Assembly: GCA_964449985.1 (NCBI GenBank)
Contig: CAYVCG010000022.1
Span: forward strand, 1 to 29,903
Reading direction: 5' to 3'
Source: CAYVCG01 sp964449985
GTDB lineage: Bacteria > Bacillota > Clostridia > Lachnospirales > WRAX01
DNA length: 29,903 nt
Part shown: positions 1 through 8,958 of the stretch, one piece after another
How the letters are laid out: each line of letters starts with the position of its first letter
Position numbering within the stretch: position 1 is the first letter of the stretch
Made by a program: the position numbers and the translations under genes
Notes under the pieces: model-generated
Seen by the model: only the letters and a program-made list of their open reading frames with translations
Told to the model about the DNA's origin: nothing
Database searches by the model: none

Positions 1-1298
1 TTCCACGGTTTGTTAAAATGCGGTTGGAAGAACTGGTCAACAAACGCCACTTCTTCAATAGTCATTTTGTTTTGCACGCAAACAGCTAATGTGTTTATCA
101 TCTGCGTAAAGTCCAAATCGGAGCATAACTGCGCACCTAAAAGCACATGGCTCTTTATATCGTATGTGAGCTTTAACGTCACCTTGCAATTCGTCGGCAT
201 AAACTCCGGTCTGTAGTTATCTGTGACTGTGATGGATTTTGCATCTATACCTGCTTCTTTGGCGGTTGTATCCGTTAGGCCTGTCGCTGCGAAGTTATAA
301 TCGTATATCTTTATTCCCGATGTGGATTGGGTTCCCATATATTTGATTTTTGGGCTGTCAAGGTTTAACGCTACAAGCGTTCCCATTCTTACAGCGTTAG
401 TTGCTAATGGGATATAACCTCTCTTGCCTGTAGGGTTATACATAATGGCAGCGCTGTCTCCCGCAGCAAAAACATCCTTATGGCTCGTTCTCATATACTC
501 GTCGACTATGATTGCGCCGCCCGGTATCATATCAACAGAATCCTTGAATAATGCCGTATTAGGCCTGAAACCTATGCAAAGTATAACCAAATCAGCATCA
601 TATTCTCCTTTATCTGTTACAACCTTTGAAACGTTGCCTTCTGCATCGCCAACAAATTCAATCGCTTTTTGCTCCAGAGCCATAGTGATGCCCCTGTCTA
701 TAAACTCCTTCTCGGCTAAGTCAGTAAATTCCTTATCCATATATTTCTTCATTATACGGTCTTCCGCATCGATTAATGTAACTTGCTTTCCGTTAGCAGC
801 AAAAGCCTCAACAAGCTCCACACCAATATATCCCGCACCAACTATGGCTACTTTTTTTGCATCATTGGCTTTTTCGATAATGATTTTAGCATGGTCATAG
901 TTTTTGCATAATACGATATTGCTAAGATCTTTACCCAGTATATTAGGCTCAATCGGCCAAGAACCCGTTGTAATAACGAGCTTATCATAGTTATCCGTAA
1001 ACTCTTCACCGTTTTTCAGATTACGAACGGTTAATTCTTTTTTCTTAACGTCTATGCCAATAACGTCATGACGCATGTTTGTTTTTATGCCCAACTCTGC
1101 AAGCTTTTCCGGCGAGCTATAAAACAAACCCCCGGCATCTTTTACAACACCGCCCACATATAATGCAATGCCGCAAGATAGAAACGAAACGTTGTCATTT
1201 CTTTCATAAACTGTGATCTCTGCATCTTTATAAAGCTTGGCAATATTGGAAGCAGCTGCAGTTCCCGCATGAGTGCATCCTACCACTATAACCTTCAT
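1..1298 (-). CDS. nox: Water-forming NADH oxidase (FAD/NAD-dependent), C-terminus outside window
   Basis: The reverse strand encodes at least 432 residues, open through the left edge, so only the last few residues are missing compared with the roughly 445-455 aa family. It starts with MKVIVVGCTHAGT, the FAD-binding Rossmann motif. The redox-active cysteine lies in SFLSCGIALYVGG (Cys42, the peroxide/sulfenate cysteine of Nox enzymes). A second GAGYIGVE motif binds NAD(P)H, and GDSAA is the second FAD contact. The family transfers two NADH equivalents to O2, making water, and serves as a cytosolic oxygen detoxifier and NAD+ recycler in anaerobes and lactic acid bacteria. The ATG at 1298 is preceded by a perfect AAGGAGGA at ideal spacing. 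The gene is divergent from glyA, with about 250 bp of AT-rich sequence between them. CoA-disulfide reductase is the closest alternative, but the N-terminus fits Nox better. Confidence 0.93.
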   Translation of the reverse strand, partial: MKVIVVGCTHAGTAAASNIAKLYKDAEITVYERNDNVSFLSCGIALYVGGVVKDAGGLFYSSPEKLAELGIKTNMRHDVIGIDVKKKELTVRNLKNGEEFTDNYDKLVITTGSWPIEPNILGKDLSNIVLCKNYDHAKIIIEKANDAKKVAIVGAGYIGVELVEAFAANGKQVTLIDAEDRIMKKYMDKEFTDLAEKEFIDRGITMALEQKAIEFVGDAEGNVSKVVTDKGEYDADLVILCIGFRPNTALFKDSVDMIPGGAIIVDEYMRTSHKDVFAAGDSAAIMYNPTGKRGYIPLATNAVRMGTLVALNLDSPKIKYMGTQSTSGIKIYDYNFAATGLTDTTAKEAGIDAKSITVTDNYRPEFMPTNCKVTLKLTYDIKSHVLLGAQLCSDLDFTQMINTLAVCVQNKMTIEEVAFVDQFFQPHFNKPW

Positions 1299-1494
1299 AT
1301 TATGTCCTCCTTAAAATATAAACGATTGGTTGTAAGAGATTTTTAGTTTCCATGAACCAATTCCTATTTTATCAAAATTTAGAAAAAAAAGAAATACATA
1401 TGAATGAAAACCGCAATACAAATTACTTTTAATTTATTATCCCCATATATAATACTTTAATAAATAAATTTGACAAAATTACATTAAATCAGCG

Positions 1495-1524
1495 TTTACA
1501 TAACACAAACTTGTATGTTATAAT
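1495..1524 (+). promoter_or_regulatory. Probable sigma-A promoter of glyA
   Basis: TTTACA (1495-1500), an 18-nt spacer and TATAAT (1519-1524) form a good vegetative promoter. The expected start site is near 1531, which leaves only about 20 nt of leader carrying the ribosome binding site GGAGGTG. A leader this short leaves no room for a riboswitch or attenuator. The rest of the 1299-1550 gap is AT-rich, and I see no gene in it. Confidence 0.6.
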
Positions 1525-1549
1525 AACCCGAGTGGAGGTGCATTATAAA

Positions 1550-2782
1550 ATGTATGATTTGAATGAAGTCAAAAGTATTGATATGGAACTGGCGGAGGCT
1601 ATCGAACTTGAGCTTAAAAGGCAAAGGAATAATATAGAGCTTATCGCTTCAGAAAACTTTGTTTCCAAGGCAGTTATGGCAGCGATGGGCAGCCCATTGA
1701 CTAACAAATACGCAGAAGGCTATCCGTCCAAAAGATATTATGGCGGGTGCGAAATGGTGGATATAGCTGAAAATCTCGCTATTGAACGCGCGAAAAAGCT
1801 TTTCGGTGCAGAACATGCCAATGTTCAGCCACATTCCGGGGCGCAAGCTAACATGGCCGTATTCTTTGCCGTGCTTAACCCCGGCGATACCGTTTTGGGC
1901 ATGAATCTTTCCCACGGCGGCCACCTTACCCACGGAAGCCCCGTTAATATATCAGGAAAATATTTTAATATTGTGCCTTACGGTGTTGATGAAACAGGTT
2001 TTATTGATTATGATGAATTAAAAAAAATAGCGCAAGAAACCAAGCCGAAAATCATTATTGCCGGCGCAAGCGCATATTCCAGAACAATAGATTTTGAAAA
2101 ATTCTCAGATATTGCCAAAGAAGTGGGAGCTTATTTGATGGTTGATATGGCGCATATCGCCGGCCTCGTTGCTACCGGGCATCACCCGAACCCGGTTCCG
2201 TATGCAGATTTTGTTACGACTACTACACACAAAACATTGAGAGGCCCTCGTGGCGGTATGATCTTGTGTGCTGAAAAATATGCAAAGATAATTGACAAAG
2301 CTGTTTTCCCGGGTATTCAGGGCGGCCCGCTTATGCACGTTATCGCTGCAAAGGCAGTTGCTTTAAAAGAAGCGTTGAGCGGTGATTTTAATACGTATAT
2401 TGATCAGGTAGTTAAAAATGCCAAGGCATTGTCAAACGCTTTAATAGAAAGAGGATTTAACATCGTTTCCGGCGGAACAGACAATCACCTTATGCTTGTT
2501 GACCTTCAAAATATGGGGCTTACTGGTAAGGAAGTTGAAAAGAAGCTGGATGAAATCGGCGTTACTTGCAATAAAAACACCGTTCCGTTTGACCCACAAA
2601 GCCCGTTTGTAACGAGCGGCATCCGTTTGGGAACCCCGGCAGTTACGACAAGGGGCTTAAAGGAAGAGGATATGGTTGAAATCGCTGATATTATCAGCAA
2701 TACCGTTAAAAACTTTGATGGATTTAAAGCAGAAGGAATAGAACGCGTAAAGAAGCTGGGCGTAAAATACCCGCTATATTAA
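1550..2782 (+). CDS. glyA: Serine hydroxymethyltransferase
   Basis: This is a 410-residue fold-type I PLP enzyme that interconverts serine plus tetrahydrofolate with glycine plus 5,10-methylene-THF, the main one-carbon entry point in the cytosol. The family signature is complete: ELIASENFVS near the N-terminus, the YAEGYPSKRYYGG substrate loop, the SHGGHLTHG segment, DMAHIAGL, and the PLP lysine in TTTTHKTLRGPRGG (Lys228). Length matches bacterial GlyA. I chose the ATG at 1550 because a GGAGGTG lies 9 nt upstream; an in-frame TTG at 1511 would add 13 residues lacking family similarity and overlaps the promoter. The gene appears monocistronic, with its own promoter and a strong hairpin downstream. 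Confidence 0.98.
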   Translation: MYDLNEVKSIDMELAEAIELELKRQRNNIELIASENFVSKAVMAAMGSPLTNKYAEGYPSKRYYGGCEMVDIAENLAIERAKKLFGAEHANVQPHSGAQANMAVFFAVLNPGDTVLGMNLSHGGHLTHGSPVNISGKYFNIVPYGVDETGFIDYDELKKIAQETKPKIIIAGASAYSRTIDFEKFSDIAKEVGAYLMVDMAHIAGLVATGHHPNPVPYADFVTTTTHKTLRGPRGGMILCAEKYAKIIDKAVFPGIQGGPLMHVIAAKAVALKEALSGDFNTYIDQVVKNAKALSNALIERGFNIVSGGTDNHLMLVDLQNMGLTGKEVEKKLDEIGVTCNKNTVPFDPQSPFVTSGIRLGTPAVTTRGLKEEDMVEIADIISNTVKNFDGFKAEGIERVKKLGVKYPLY

Positions 2783-2783
2783 T

Positions 2784-2832
2784 AAATTATTAAAAGAAAT
2801 TATTAAAAGATATTATTAAAAGATATTACTAA
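2784..2832. repeat. Short tandem repeat, 13-bp unit, about 3.8 copies
   Basis: Directly after the glyA stop codon the 13-mer AAATTATTAAAAG occurs at 2784-2796 and 2797-2809, then as ATATTATTAAAAG at 2810-2822 and partially to 2832. It abuts the terminator hairpin. It looks like slippage-prone non-coding DNA with no evident function. Confidence 0.85.
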
Positions 2833-2863
2833 CCCCACTAAAAGCGGACTTTTTAGTGGGGTT
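2831..2863. terminator. Bidirectional-type hairpin between glyA and the convergent FMN-binding-like gene
   Basis: A perfect 13-bp stem (AACCCCACTAAAA at 2831-2843 pairing with 2851-2863) closes a 7-nt loop. It lies in the only gap between two convergent genes. The stem ends in A/T runs on both sides, but there is no classic U-tract after it, so efficiency is uncertain. Position and stability still make it the likely shared terminator. Confidence 0.7.
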
Positions 2864-2873
2864 AAGAATTTCA

Positions 2874-3311
2874 TTACATTGTGTTTGCTGTTTGAACTTC
2901 AGCCTGTTTTAACGCCGCATCTATGGCATTTAATAATATTTTGCTAGTTACGGCGGTTTCGGTAGACGTCGTTATTTTTGTTGTCTGGTATTTGATTACC
3001 TGCTTTGAAAGCTCTTTAAGCGTTGGCTTAAATAATGGATAAAATGCTTCTTGATCCGATTTCATGTTTAATAACTCTATGTTTGTTATTTCCTTATCGG
3101 ATACTGTAACAACCACTTCGACTGGTTTGCTATGTAATATTATTTGCGCGGCATAAGACCCCGGGGCATAACCGTTAAACGCCGAATCATTTGTATTTTT
3201 AGGCAAAATAAACACAATCAGTGCAATGATTAATATTAGCCCTATTAAAACAAATATTCCTGTTTTGATAAGTTCTTTAAGCTGAAATACCATTATTTTT
3301 GTTCCGCCCAT
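2874..3311 (-). CDS. Small membrane-anchored FMN-binding-domain-like protein
   Basis: The product has 145 residues. A single hydrophobic segment (about residues 16-38, ending before PKNTND) anchors it to the membrane. It is followed by a compact exported-type domain that begins YAPGSYAAQI and contains VVVTVSDKEITNIELL. This pattern and the C-terminal TSTETAVTSKILLNAI resemble the FMN_bind fold of RnfG/NqrC-type and related electron-transfer proteins. In those proteins a D-(S/T)-G-A-T-x-(S/T)-S motif carries covalent FMN; here the glycine is replaced, so covalent flavinylation may be lost. The ATG at 3311 has AAGGAGGAG about 11 nt upstream. A second ATG six codons later is possible but lacks a clear site. 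It transcribes towards glyA and is divergent from addB. Fold assignment is by eye; function is unknown. Confidence 0.6.
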   Translation of the reverse strand: MGGTKIMVFQLKELIKTGIFVLIGLILIIALIVFILPKNTNDSAFNGYAPGSYAAQIILHSKPVEVVVTVSDKEITNIELLNMKSDQEAFYPLFKPTLKELSKQVIKYQTTKITTSTETAVTSKILLNAIDAALKQAEVQTANTM

Positions 3312-3452
3312 TGTTTAAAATACTCCTCCTTCTATTAATACCGGTTAAATAAACCTGGCACAAATTACGCATGTTACATTTTATTACCCATGCAGTAAAA
3401 ATATGACGAGACCTATTAAAAAAGATTTTTATTGATTGGATGTGAACCGAAA

Positions 3453-6400
3453 GTGAGCCTGAGATATATATTAGGAACACCAGGAACAGGCAAAACATTT
3501 GTCTGCTTTAATGAAATACTTGCCATGCAGGCTAACGAACCGGGCAAAAACCTTATATATATAGTCCCAGAGCAATTCACATTGCAGTCCGAAAAAGAAC
3601 TTGTTAAAAAATCAAAAAATTATGCGATCATGCAGGCTCAAGTTTTAAGCTTTGAAAGGCTGGCATATCGTGTTTTCAGCGAGACCGGCCGGTGTGACAA
3701 AAAAATTCTTGAAGACATCGGGAAGAGTATGTTACTGCGTAAAATTGTCAATGAATTAAAGGGTGAGCTGGCTTTCTTTTTGCCTTCCGCTGTAGAAAAG
3801 CAGGGCTTTATGGAACAGCTATGCGAAACCGTTACTGAGCTATACAAATATAACATGACAGCTGAAATACTAAAACAAACGTTTGATACCATAACAGATA
3901 ACGAGCCGCTTAGGCTAAAGCTTTCTGATTTATATAAAATCCTGTGCCGTTATCATGAGTATCAGGAAAAAAACTATATATCAGCAGACGAGGCCCTTGA
4001 TTTGCTGGCGCAAAAGGTCGAAAGCTCTCGCCTGCTTTCTAAAGCGAACATATGGATAGATGGTTTCGACGGGTTTACTCCGCAGGAATATAATGTTATA
4101 GAACGTTTGCTGAAAACATGCGAACGGGTTACAGTAACGCTTCCTATAGATTCTGTTGAACTGCTAAAGGATACAAGGGATAGTGTTGATTATTATTACG
4201 ATGTTAAAAAGACGTTTAATAAGCTTAACGAAACTGTTGCAGAAAATATTATAGATCTGGAAGAGCCAATTGAGCTTCATGAAATCCACAGGCTTTCGGC
4301 TTCTCCCGAAATTAAGCATTTGGGCGATAACTTTCTAAAAAAATTTCCCCGGCAATTTGTCGGCAAAACAAACCATATTAAGCTTATATCCGCCAGCAAT
4401 ATGTATGCAGAAACAGAATATGTCGCTTCCGAAATTATCCGGCTTGTGCATGAAAGAAAATACAGGTATAATGAAATCGGTATTTTATCGTGTTCTCTAG
4501 ACGAACATAAACAAATAATAAAATCCGTTTTCGAAAAACATAGCATACCATTATTTATTGATACAAAAACAGAAATTATTTCTCATCCGCTTATCGAACT
4601 GATACGGGCATGTTTTGGCATAATAACAGAAAACTGGCCGTATGAAAACGTATTTAGGTTTTTAAAAACCAATCTGACTGATATGGATGTTAATGATATA
4701 GATCTTATTGAAAATTATGTTCTCTTAAACGGTATAAAAGGCAAAAAGTGGTTCGCGGATTGGGAATATGGATTTGACAGTTCTTATGAGGCTTTTGAAC
4801 GCGATAAAATAAACAGCCTACGTGAAAAAGTCATTAATATGCTAAAACCGATAACAGATATTATAAAACCTCGCAAAAAATATACATCCAGCTTTATCTC
4901 AAAAACACTATATAAATTTCTGCAAAAGCTAAACTTAGAGCAGATAATAACAGCCCGCGAAACACACCTAATAAACACAGGAAATTTGCGTCTGGCAAAG
5001 GAATATTCCCAAATCTGGGGAAAGTTAATAACAATACTTGAAAAAATGACAGAAATCCTTGGCAATACCATAATGACTGCTGAGGAATACACCAAAATAT
5101 TTGATGCAGGGCTATCACAAATGAGCCTGGGGGTTATTCCGCCGTCTTTAGACCAAATTATCGTGGGAGACTTAAGACGTTCTAGAATCCCGGAAATTAA
5201 GGCTTTGTTCATTATCGGTGCGACTGAATCGGCATTGCCCTCGCCTTTTAAGGAAACAGGCTTGTTTAATGACGATGAGCGCTCTTATTTAGAAAAAAAC
5301 CATAGTGTTGAGCTTATGCCGAGCGGCTTTATAAAGTCATACGGTGAGTATTTCCTTATAGATACAGCTTTTTTAAAGCCTCGGGAATTTCTTTATTTAA
5401 GCTATTATTTGGGTGGGCTGGATGGAAAATCATTTCTCCCCTCCCCTGTTATCAAAAGAGTTAAAAGCATTTTTTCAGCTCTTTCCGAGCAAAACGTAAA
5501 CGGCGCAACCGAACCCGATATATCGGCGGAATTTGCTTATGCCTCTCTTGTTTCCGCTATACCTTCATTTATTGAAAATGCGGAAATACCAGATGTTTAT
5601 AAAGATATATACTCTGCCCTTTCGGATACAAAATACTATGAAAAATTAAAAAATATACTAAACAATTTACATTACGCTGATTGTGAATTAAAATTAAAGA
5701 CTGAATCTGTCGATAAACTTTATGGCAGAATTATAAAATCAAGTGTCTCAAGGCTGGAAAGATATATCAAATGCCCTTTCTCATACTTTGCGCAGTATAA
5801 CCTAAAAGCGCAAAAGCGAAGGCTCTATAATATTGAAGGCATAGATGTTGGAAATCTATTGCATGATATACTGGAAGAATTTTCTGCTAATGTAATAGAC
5901 GGTGTCAATTGGCGCGATATGGATGATAAAGAGACCGCCACGCTTGCATTACAAGCCGTTGATAATGCGCTTTGCAAAGAAAAAAATCATATATTTGCCG
6001 TTTCGCCACAGCACAGATTCTTTGCGCAAAGAGCCAAGAACATTGCTGTAAGCTCTATTTCGGCCATCATAAGCCATATGAAAAGCGGTGGATTTGATTT
6101 TGGATTTTCAGAAGCCGTTTTCTCAGGCAACCAGAAGGATCCCTCTGATTTAAACCTTGGAGCGATTGAAATACCGCTTAGCGACAACGTTAAAATGCTG
6201 CTTGAAGGCCGTATAGACAGGATAGATCGCCTTAAAATTAACGACAGTGAATACATAAAGATAATAGACTATAAATCCGGCACAACTGCTTTCAGTTTTC
6301 CCGAAGTGTTTTACGGTTTACAATTGCAACTCATAGTGTATTTGGATGCCTTTATAACAAAATATAAACAGCTGGCTAAAACAGAAAATATTTATCCTGC

Positions 6401-6902
6401 CGCCGTTTTGTATTTTAAATTGGACAACCCTATTATTGATTTTGAAAAGGTGAGTAAAGCTGATACACCGGCTACAGCCTTATTAAAGATGTTTAAGATG
6501 ACAGGCGTTGTCGTAAACGATATTGGCATAATAAAAAATATTGACACCACATTTGATTCTAGATCAAATATTATCCCTGTTGGTATAAAGTCAAGCGGGG
6601 TATACAAAAAACTCCCTTTGGAGGAAAGACCTCTGGCAGAATATTCATCTGCATTAACAATGGAGGATTTCCAAAAGCTTATGGGCTTCGTCCGCGAAAA
6701 ATCCATATCAGCAGGAAGGGAAATACTAACCGGCGAAATCTCTGCCAAACCTTTTAAATACGGGAACATTTCGGCCTGTGCATATTGTGATTATAAAGCG
6801 ATTTGCCGCTTTGATCCTATTCAAAACGCAGCCGAATTTAACATAATGAAACCAATAAAATCAAAAGAAGCTATGGACGCAATTTTAGGGGGTAATGATT
6901 AA
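3453..6902 (+). CDS. addB: ATP-dependent helicase/nuclease AddB
   Basis: The product has 1149 residues, the usual length for AddB, which forms the AddAB double-strand-break resection enzyme that loads RecA in Gram-positive bacteria. The N-terminus SLRYILGTPGTGKT carries the AddB Walker A. The C-terminal RecB-type nuclease domain shows IIDYKSG (Asp939, Lys941). An iron-sulfur staple is built from Cys774 (CPFSYFAQYN) and Cys1109, Cys1112 and Cys1118 (CAYCDYKAIC). I chose the GTG at 3453 because known AddB proteins begin M-S-L-R-(F/Y)-I-L-G; a TTG at 3432 would add seven unrelated residues. The stop overlaps the next ATG by one base (TAATG), implying coupled translation. The expected partner addA does not follow: the next genes encode small coiled-coil proteins and pilus parts. 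Confidence 0.96.
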   Translation: MSLRYILGTPGTGKTFVCFNEILAMQANEPGKNLIYIVPEQFTLQSEKELVKKSKNYAIMQAQVLSFERLAYRVFSETGRCDKKILEDIGKSMLLRKIVNELKGELAFFLPSAVEKQGFMEQLCETVTELYKYNMTAEILKQTFDTITDNEPLRLKLSDLYKILCRYHEYQEKNYISADEALDLLAQKVESSRLLSKANIWIDGFDGFTPQEYNVIERLLKTCERVTVTLPIDSVELLKDTRDSVDYYYDVKKTFNKLNETVAENIIDLEEPIELHEIHRLSASPEIKHLGDNFLKKFPRQFVGKTNHIKLISASNMYAETEYVASEIIRLVHERKYRYNEIGILSCSLDEHKQIIKSVFEKHSIPLFIDTKTEIISHPLIELIRACFGIITENWPYENVFRFLKTNLTDMDVNDIDLIENYVLLNGIKGKKWFADWEYGFDSSYEAFERDKINSLREKVINMLKPITDIIKPRKKYTSSFISKTLYKFLQKLNLEQIITARETHLINTGNLRLAKEYSQIWGKLITILEKMTEILGNTIMTAEEYTKIFDAGLSQMSLGVIPPSLDQIIVGDLRRSRIPEIKALFIIGATESALPSPFKETGLFNDDERSYLEKNHSVELMPSGFIKSYGEYFLIDTAFLKPREFLYLSYYLGGLDGKSFLPSPVIKRVKSIFSALSEQNVNGATEPDISAEFAYASLVSAIPSFIENAEIPDVYKDIYSALSDTKYYEKLKNILNNLHYADCELKLKTESVDKLYGRIIKSSVSRLERYIKCPFSYFAQYNLKAQKRRLYNIEGIDVGNLLHDILEEFSANVIDGVNWRDMDDKETATLALQAVDNALCKEKNHIFAVSPQHRFFAQRAKNIAVSSISAIISHMKSGGFDFGFSEAVFSGNQKDPSDLNLGAIEIPLSDNVKMLLEGRIDRIDRLKINDSEYIKIIDYKSGTTAFSFPEVFYGLQLQLIVYLDAFITKYKQLAKTENIYPAAVLYFKLDNPIIDFEKVSKADTPATALLKMFKMTGVVVNDIGIIKNIDTTFDSRSNIIPVGIKSSGVYKKLPLEERPLAEYSSALTMEDFQKLMGFVREKSISAGREILTGEISAKPFKYGNISACAYCDYKAICRFDPIQNAAEFNIMKPIKSKEAMDAILGGND

Positions 6903-7183
6903 TGGACAATTTTACAACCACAACCGACGCTCTTAACAACTTAACAAACAACAAGCCTGAGCTTGATGCTGCTTTTTCAATGATAGAGGAGCATGTATCA
7001 AAGCAGACAAAGAAAGAGATAAAAGCTATTAAGAATGCGGCCCATGAAGAAATTAATAGTTTGCTTTACGAACTGCAGATACAGTCTCAGCATGATTTTT
7101 CGCGCCTTGAAAAGCTGTTTAGTGACAATCGCGCTAAATGGGAATCAGATGTTTTTCAAAGCGTTATTGAAAACAGAGTTTAA
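6902..7183 (+). CDS. Small coiled-coil protein of unknown function
   Basis: This 93-residue acidic/basic-mixed protein is predicted mostly helical, with a long amphipathic stretch (KKEIKAIKNAAHEEINSLL, then QHDFSRLEKLF) typical of a coiled coil. It has no signal peptide or membrane segment. Translation is probably coupled to addB through the TAATG overlap, with a G-rich site in the addB 3' end. I do not recognise a family. Length, helicity and position next to a subunit E-like protein suggest a stalk-type heterodimer partner, as V-ATPase subunit G/H is to E, but that is inference. Confidence 0.7.
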   Translation: MDNFTTTTDALNNLTNNKPELDAAFSMIEEHVSKQTKKEIKAIKNAAHEEINSLLYELQIQSQHDFSRLEKLFSDNRAKWESDVFQSVIENRV

Positions 7184-7270
7184 GGCAACAGCTGAATTAA
7201 TGTAATTTCGACAAAATTTGCGTTTGCTCAACATTATTGATTTATTATAAATCCGAAAGGTGATTTCGAT

Positions 7271-7843
7271 ATGGACGTTAGCGATGATTTTAAAACTCTT
7301 TTGAATATTAAAGAAGGCCAATGCCAGCAGCTTTTAAGTGTGTTTGAAAGATTGGATGAAAAAGGAAAAACATCATGTGTTGAATTTGCTGATAAATTAA
7401 TAAAAACAGCTCAAAACGTCATTAACGAGGAACGGGACTCATCTGAAAAACTAAAGGATAATGCTATAGAAACGGCTATTTCTGAATATAAACAATCCTA
7501 TTTGGATTTAAGAAACGCCCTTATAGACGACTTCTTTGAAAAAATAATTATAAAATTTGTAAATTACATAGAAACCGAGGAATACTCGACTTCTCTGCTG
7601 TGCGGTATAAAAAAAGACGCAGAGCTTTTAAACGAGCCAATAAACGTTTATTTATGCCCCAGAGATATGGTCTATTCAAAACAGCTTGAGGAGAATGAAA
7701 ATATAACCGTTCTGGAAGGATATGACGATTATATAGGGGGTTATAAAATTATATCAAATAAAATAACTATTGATAATTCATACAAAGAAATACTTAAAAA
7801 AGCAAAAGAATCATTCATTAGCTCAACCCCAGAGCTTCAATAA
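7271..7843 (+). CDS. V-ATPase subunit E/FliH-like peripheral-stalk protein (tentative)
   Basis: The product has 190 residues. The N-terminal half is a charged helix (about 40-100). The C-terminal half contains a compact domain with VYLCPRDMVYSK and then GYDDYIGGYKIISNKITIDN followed by a helix. That last pattern (GG-x-h-h-x-S-x-x-x-h-x-h-D-N) resembles the C-terminal domain of V/A-type ATPase subunit E, which FliH/SctL-like proteins also share. These proteins form peripheral stalks that hold rotary or secretion ATPases. AAAGGTGAT lies 8 nt before the ATG. The gene sits 33 nt ahead of pilT, and no V-ATPase or flagellar gene is nearby, so a role with the PilT ATPase or filament base is possible. 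Assignment is by eye and weak. Confidence 0.55.
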   Translation: MDVSDDFKTLLNIKEGQCQQLLSVFERLDEKGKTSCVEFADKLIKTAQNVINEERDSSEKLKDNAIETAISEYKQSYLDLRNALIDDFFEKIIIKFVNYIETEEYSTSLLCGIKKDAELLNEPINVYLCPRDMVYSKQLEENENITVLEGYDDYIGGYKIISNKITIDNSYKEILKKAKESFISSTPELQ

Positions 7844-7876
7844 TATTTTAAATAATGCCCAGAAAGGACATGAATA

Positions 7877-8953
7877 ATGGAACCCGGAGTTAATTACTTA
7901 GAATATATGCTTGCTTATGCACACAGTAGGAAAGCTACAGACTTGCATCTTTGCGTTGCCAGCCGCCCCCTTGTGAGGGTGGACGGAAAGCTTATCGCTA
8001 TCGAGGAATCGTTAAATGTTTCGAATAATGATATAACCGATATTATCAATTCGCTGCTTGACGATAAAAAGAAAGCAAGGCTGGAGAGAGACCGAGTGCT
8101 TGATTTTTCGTTTTCCAAATCCGGTCTTGGGCGCTTTAGGGCAAATATTTATTCCCAAAGAGGCACATATGCTATAGCCATAAGAACCCTGCCCTTTGAT
8201 ATACCGCCTTTTAAAGATTTGGGGCTGCCCGATGTAATAGAAACGTTTGTTACGAAAACAAAAGGGCTTTTCCTCGCTACAGGCGCAACAGGCAGCGGTA
8301 AATCGACAACGCTTGCAAGTCTTCTGAATATAATTAATGAAACATATAATTATCATGTTATAACTATTGAAGACCCCATTGAATATTTGCATAAGCATAA
8401 AAAAAGCCTTGTGACCCAAAGGGAAATAGGGGAAGATGCGGATACATTCGCCCAAGCTTTGCGCTCTGCGCTTCGGGAGGATCCAGACGTTATAATGGTT
8501 GGAGAAATGCGCGATCCTGAAACTATATCCATTGCGTTGACCGCTGCGGAAACAGGGCATTTGGTTTTATCCACGCTTCATACTGTCGGTGCGGCAAAAA
8601 GTATTGATCGTATTATAGATGCTTTTCCTCCCGCGCAGCAAAATCAAATCCGAAGCCAATTGGCAACTGTTTTGGAAGGCGTTGTCTCACAGCAGCTTAT
8701 CCCTAGATCGGATAGGTCTGGGCTTGTTGTGGCAAGCGAGGTTATGTTCGTTAATCCCGCGATACGAAACCTCATTCGTGAGGGCAAACACTATCAAATT
8801 AATAATATTATGCAAACAGGTCAAACACAGGGCATGAAGCTGCTCGAAGCCAACCTTGCAGAGCTATGTTCTCAAGGCGTTATTTCAATGGAGAATGCGA
8901 TGCTTCTTGCGCAGGATCAGCAGCTTTTAACACAGTTTCTTAATAGGAGGTAA
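7877..8953 (+). CDS. pilT: PilT-type twitching/retraction ATPase
   Basis: This 358-residue type II/IV secretion ATPase begins directly with the PAS-like N-domain (TDLHLCVASRPLVRVDGKL) and lacks the MshEN domain of PilB/GspE, so it belongs to the PilT class. The motor is complete: Walker A GATGSGKST (136-144), the Asp box in ITIEDPIEY, Walker B DPDVIMVGEMRD (202-213), and the His box AAETGHLVLSTLHT (223-236). PilT hexamers power pilus depolymerisation at the cytoplasmic face of the PilC platform. AGAAAGGA is 8 nt from the ATG. pilC follows after 5 nt. No pilB is present in the window, so this ATPase may be the only motor of this locus. Confidence 0.93.
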   Translation: MEPGVNYLEYMLAYAHSRKATDLHLCVASRPLVRVDGKLIAIEESLNVSNNDITDIINSLLDDKKKARLERDRVLDFSFSKSGLGRFRANIYSQRGTYAIAIRTLPFDIPPFKDLGLPDVIETFVTKTKGLFLATGATGSGKSTTLASLLNIINETYNYHVITIEDPIEYLHKHKKSLVTQREIGEDADTFAQALRSALREDPDVIMVGEMRDPETISIALTAAETGHLVLSTLHTVGAAKSIDRIIDAFPPAQQNQIRSQLATVLEGVVSQQLIPRSDRSGLVVASEVMFVNPAIRNLIREGKHYQINNIMQTGQTQGMKLLEANLAELCSQGVISMENAMLLAQDQQLLTQFLNRR

Positions 8954-8958
8954 TTCTT

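Noticed and set aside
424..900. 158-residue plus-strand reading frame
   Set aside because: It is antisense to nox, which has clear family motifs on the other strand. The same applies to the other shadow frames under addB, pilT, glyA, thiI, the desulfurase gene and uvrC.
1299..1549. Glycine or other riboswitch ahead of glyA
   Set aside because: The likely promoter leaves only about 20 nt of leader, and no conserved tandem aptamer motifs were recognised.
3350..3372. Sigma-54-like -24/-12 sequence (TGGCACAAATTACGCA) upstream of addB
   Set aside because: The -12 half is ACGCA instead of TTGCA, addB is not a usual sigma-54 target, and no enhancer-binding site or regulator is seen. Likely coincidence.
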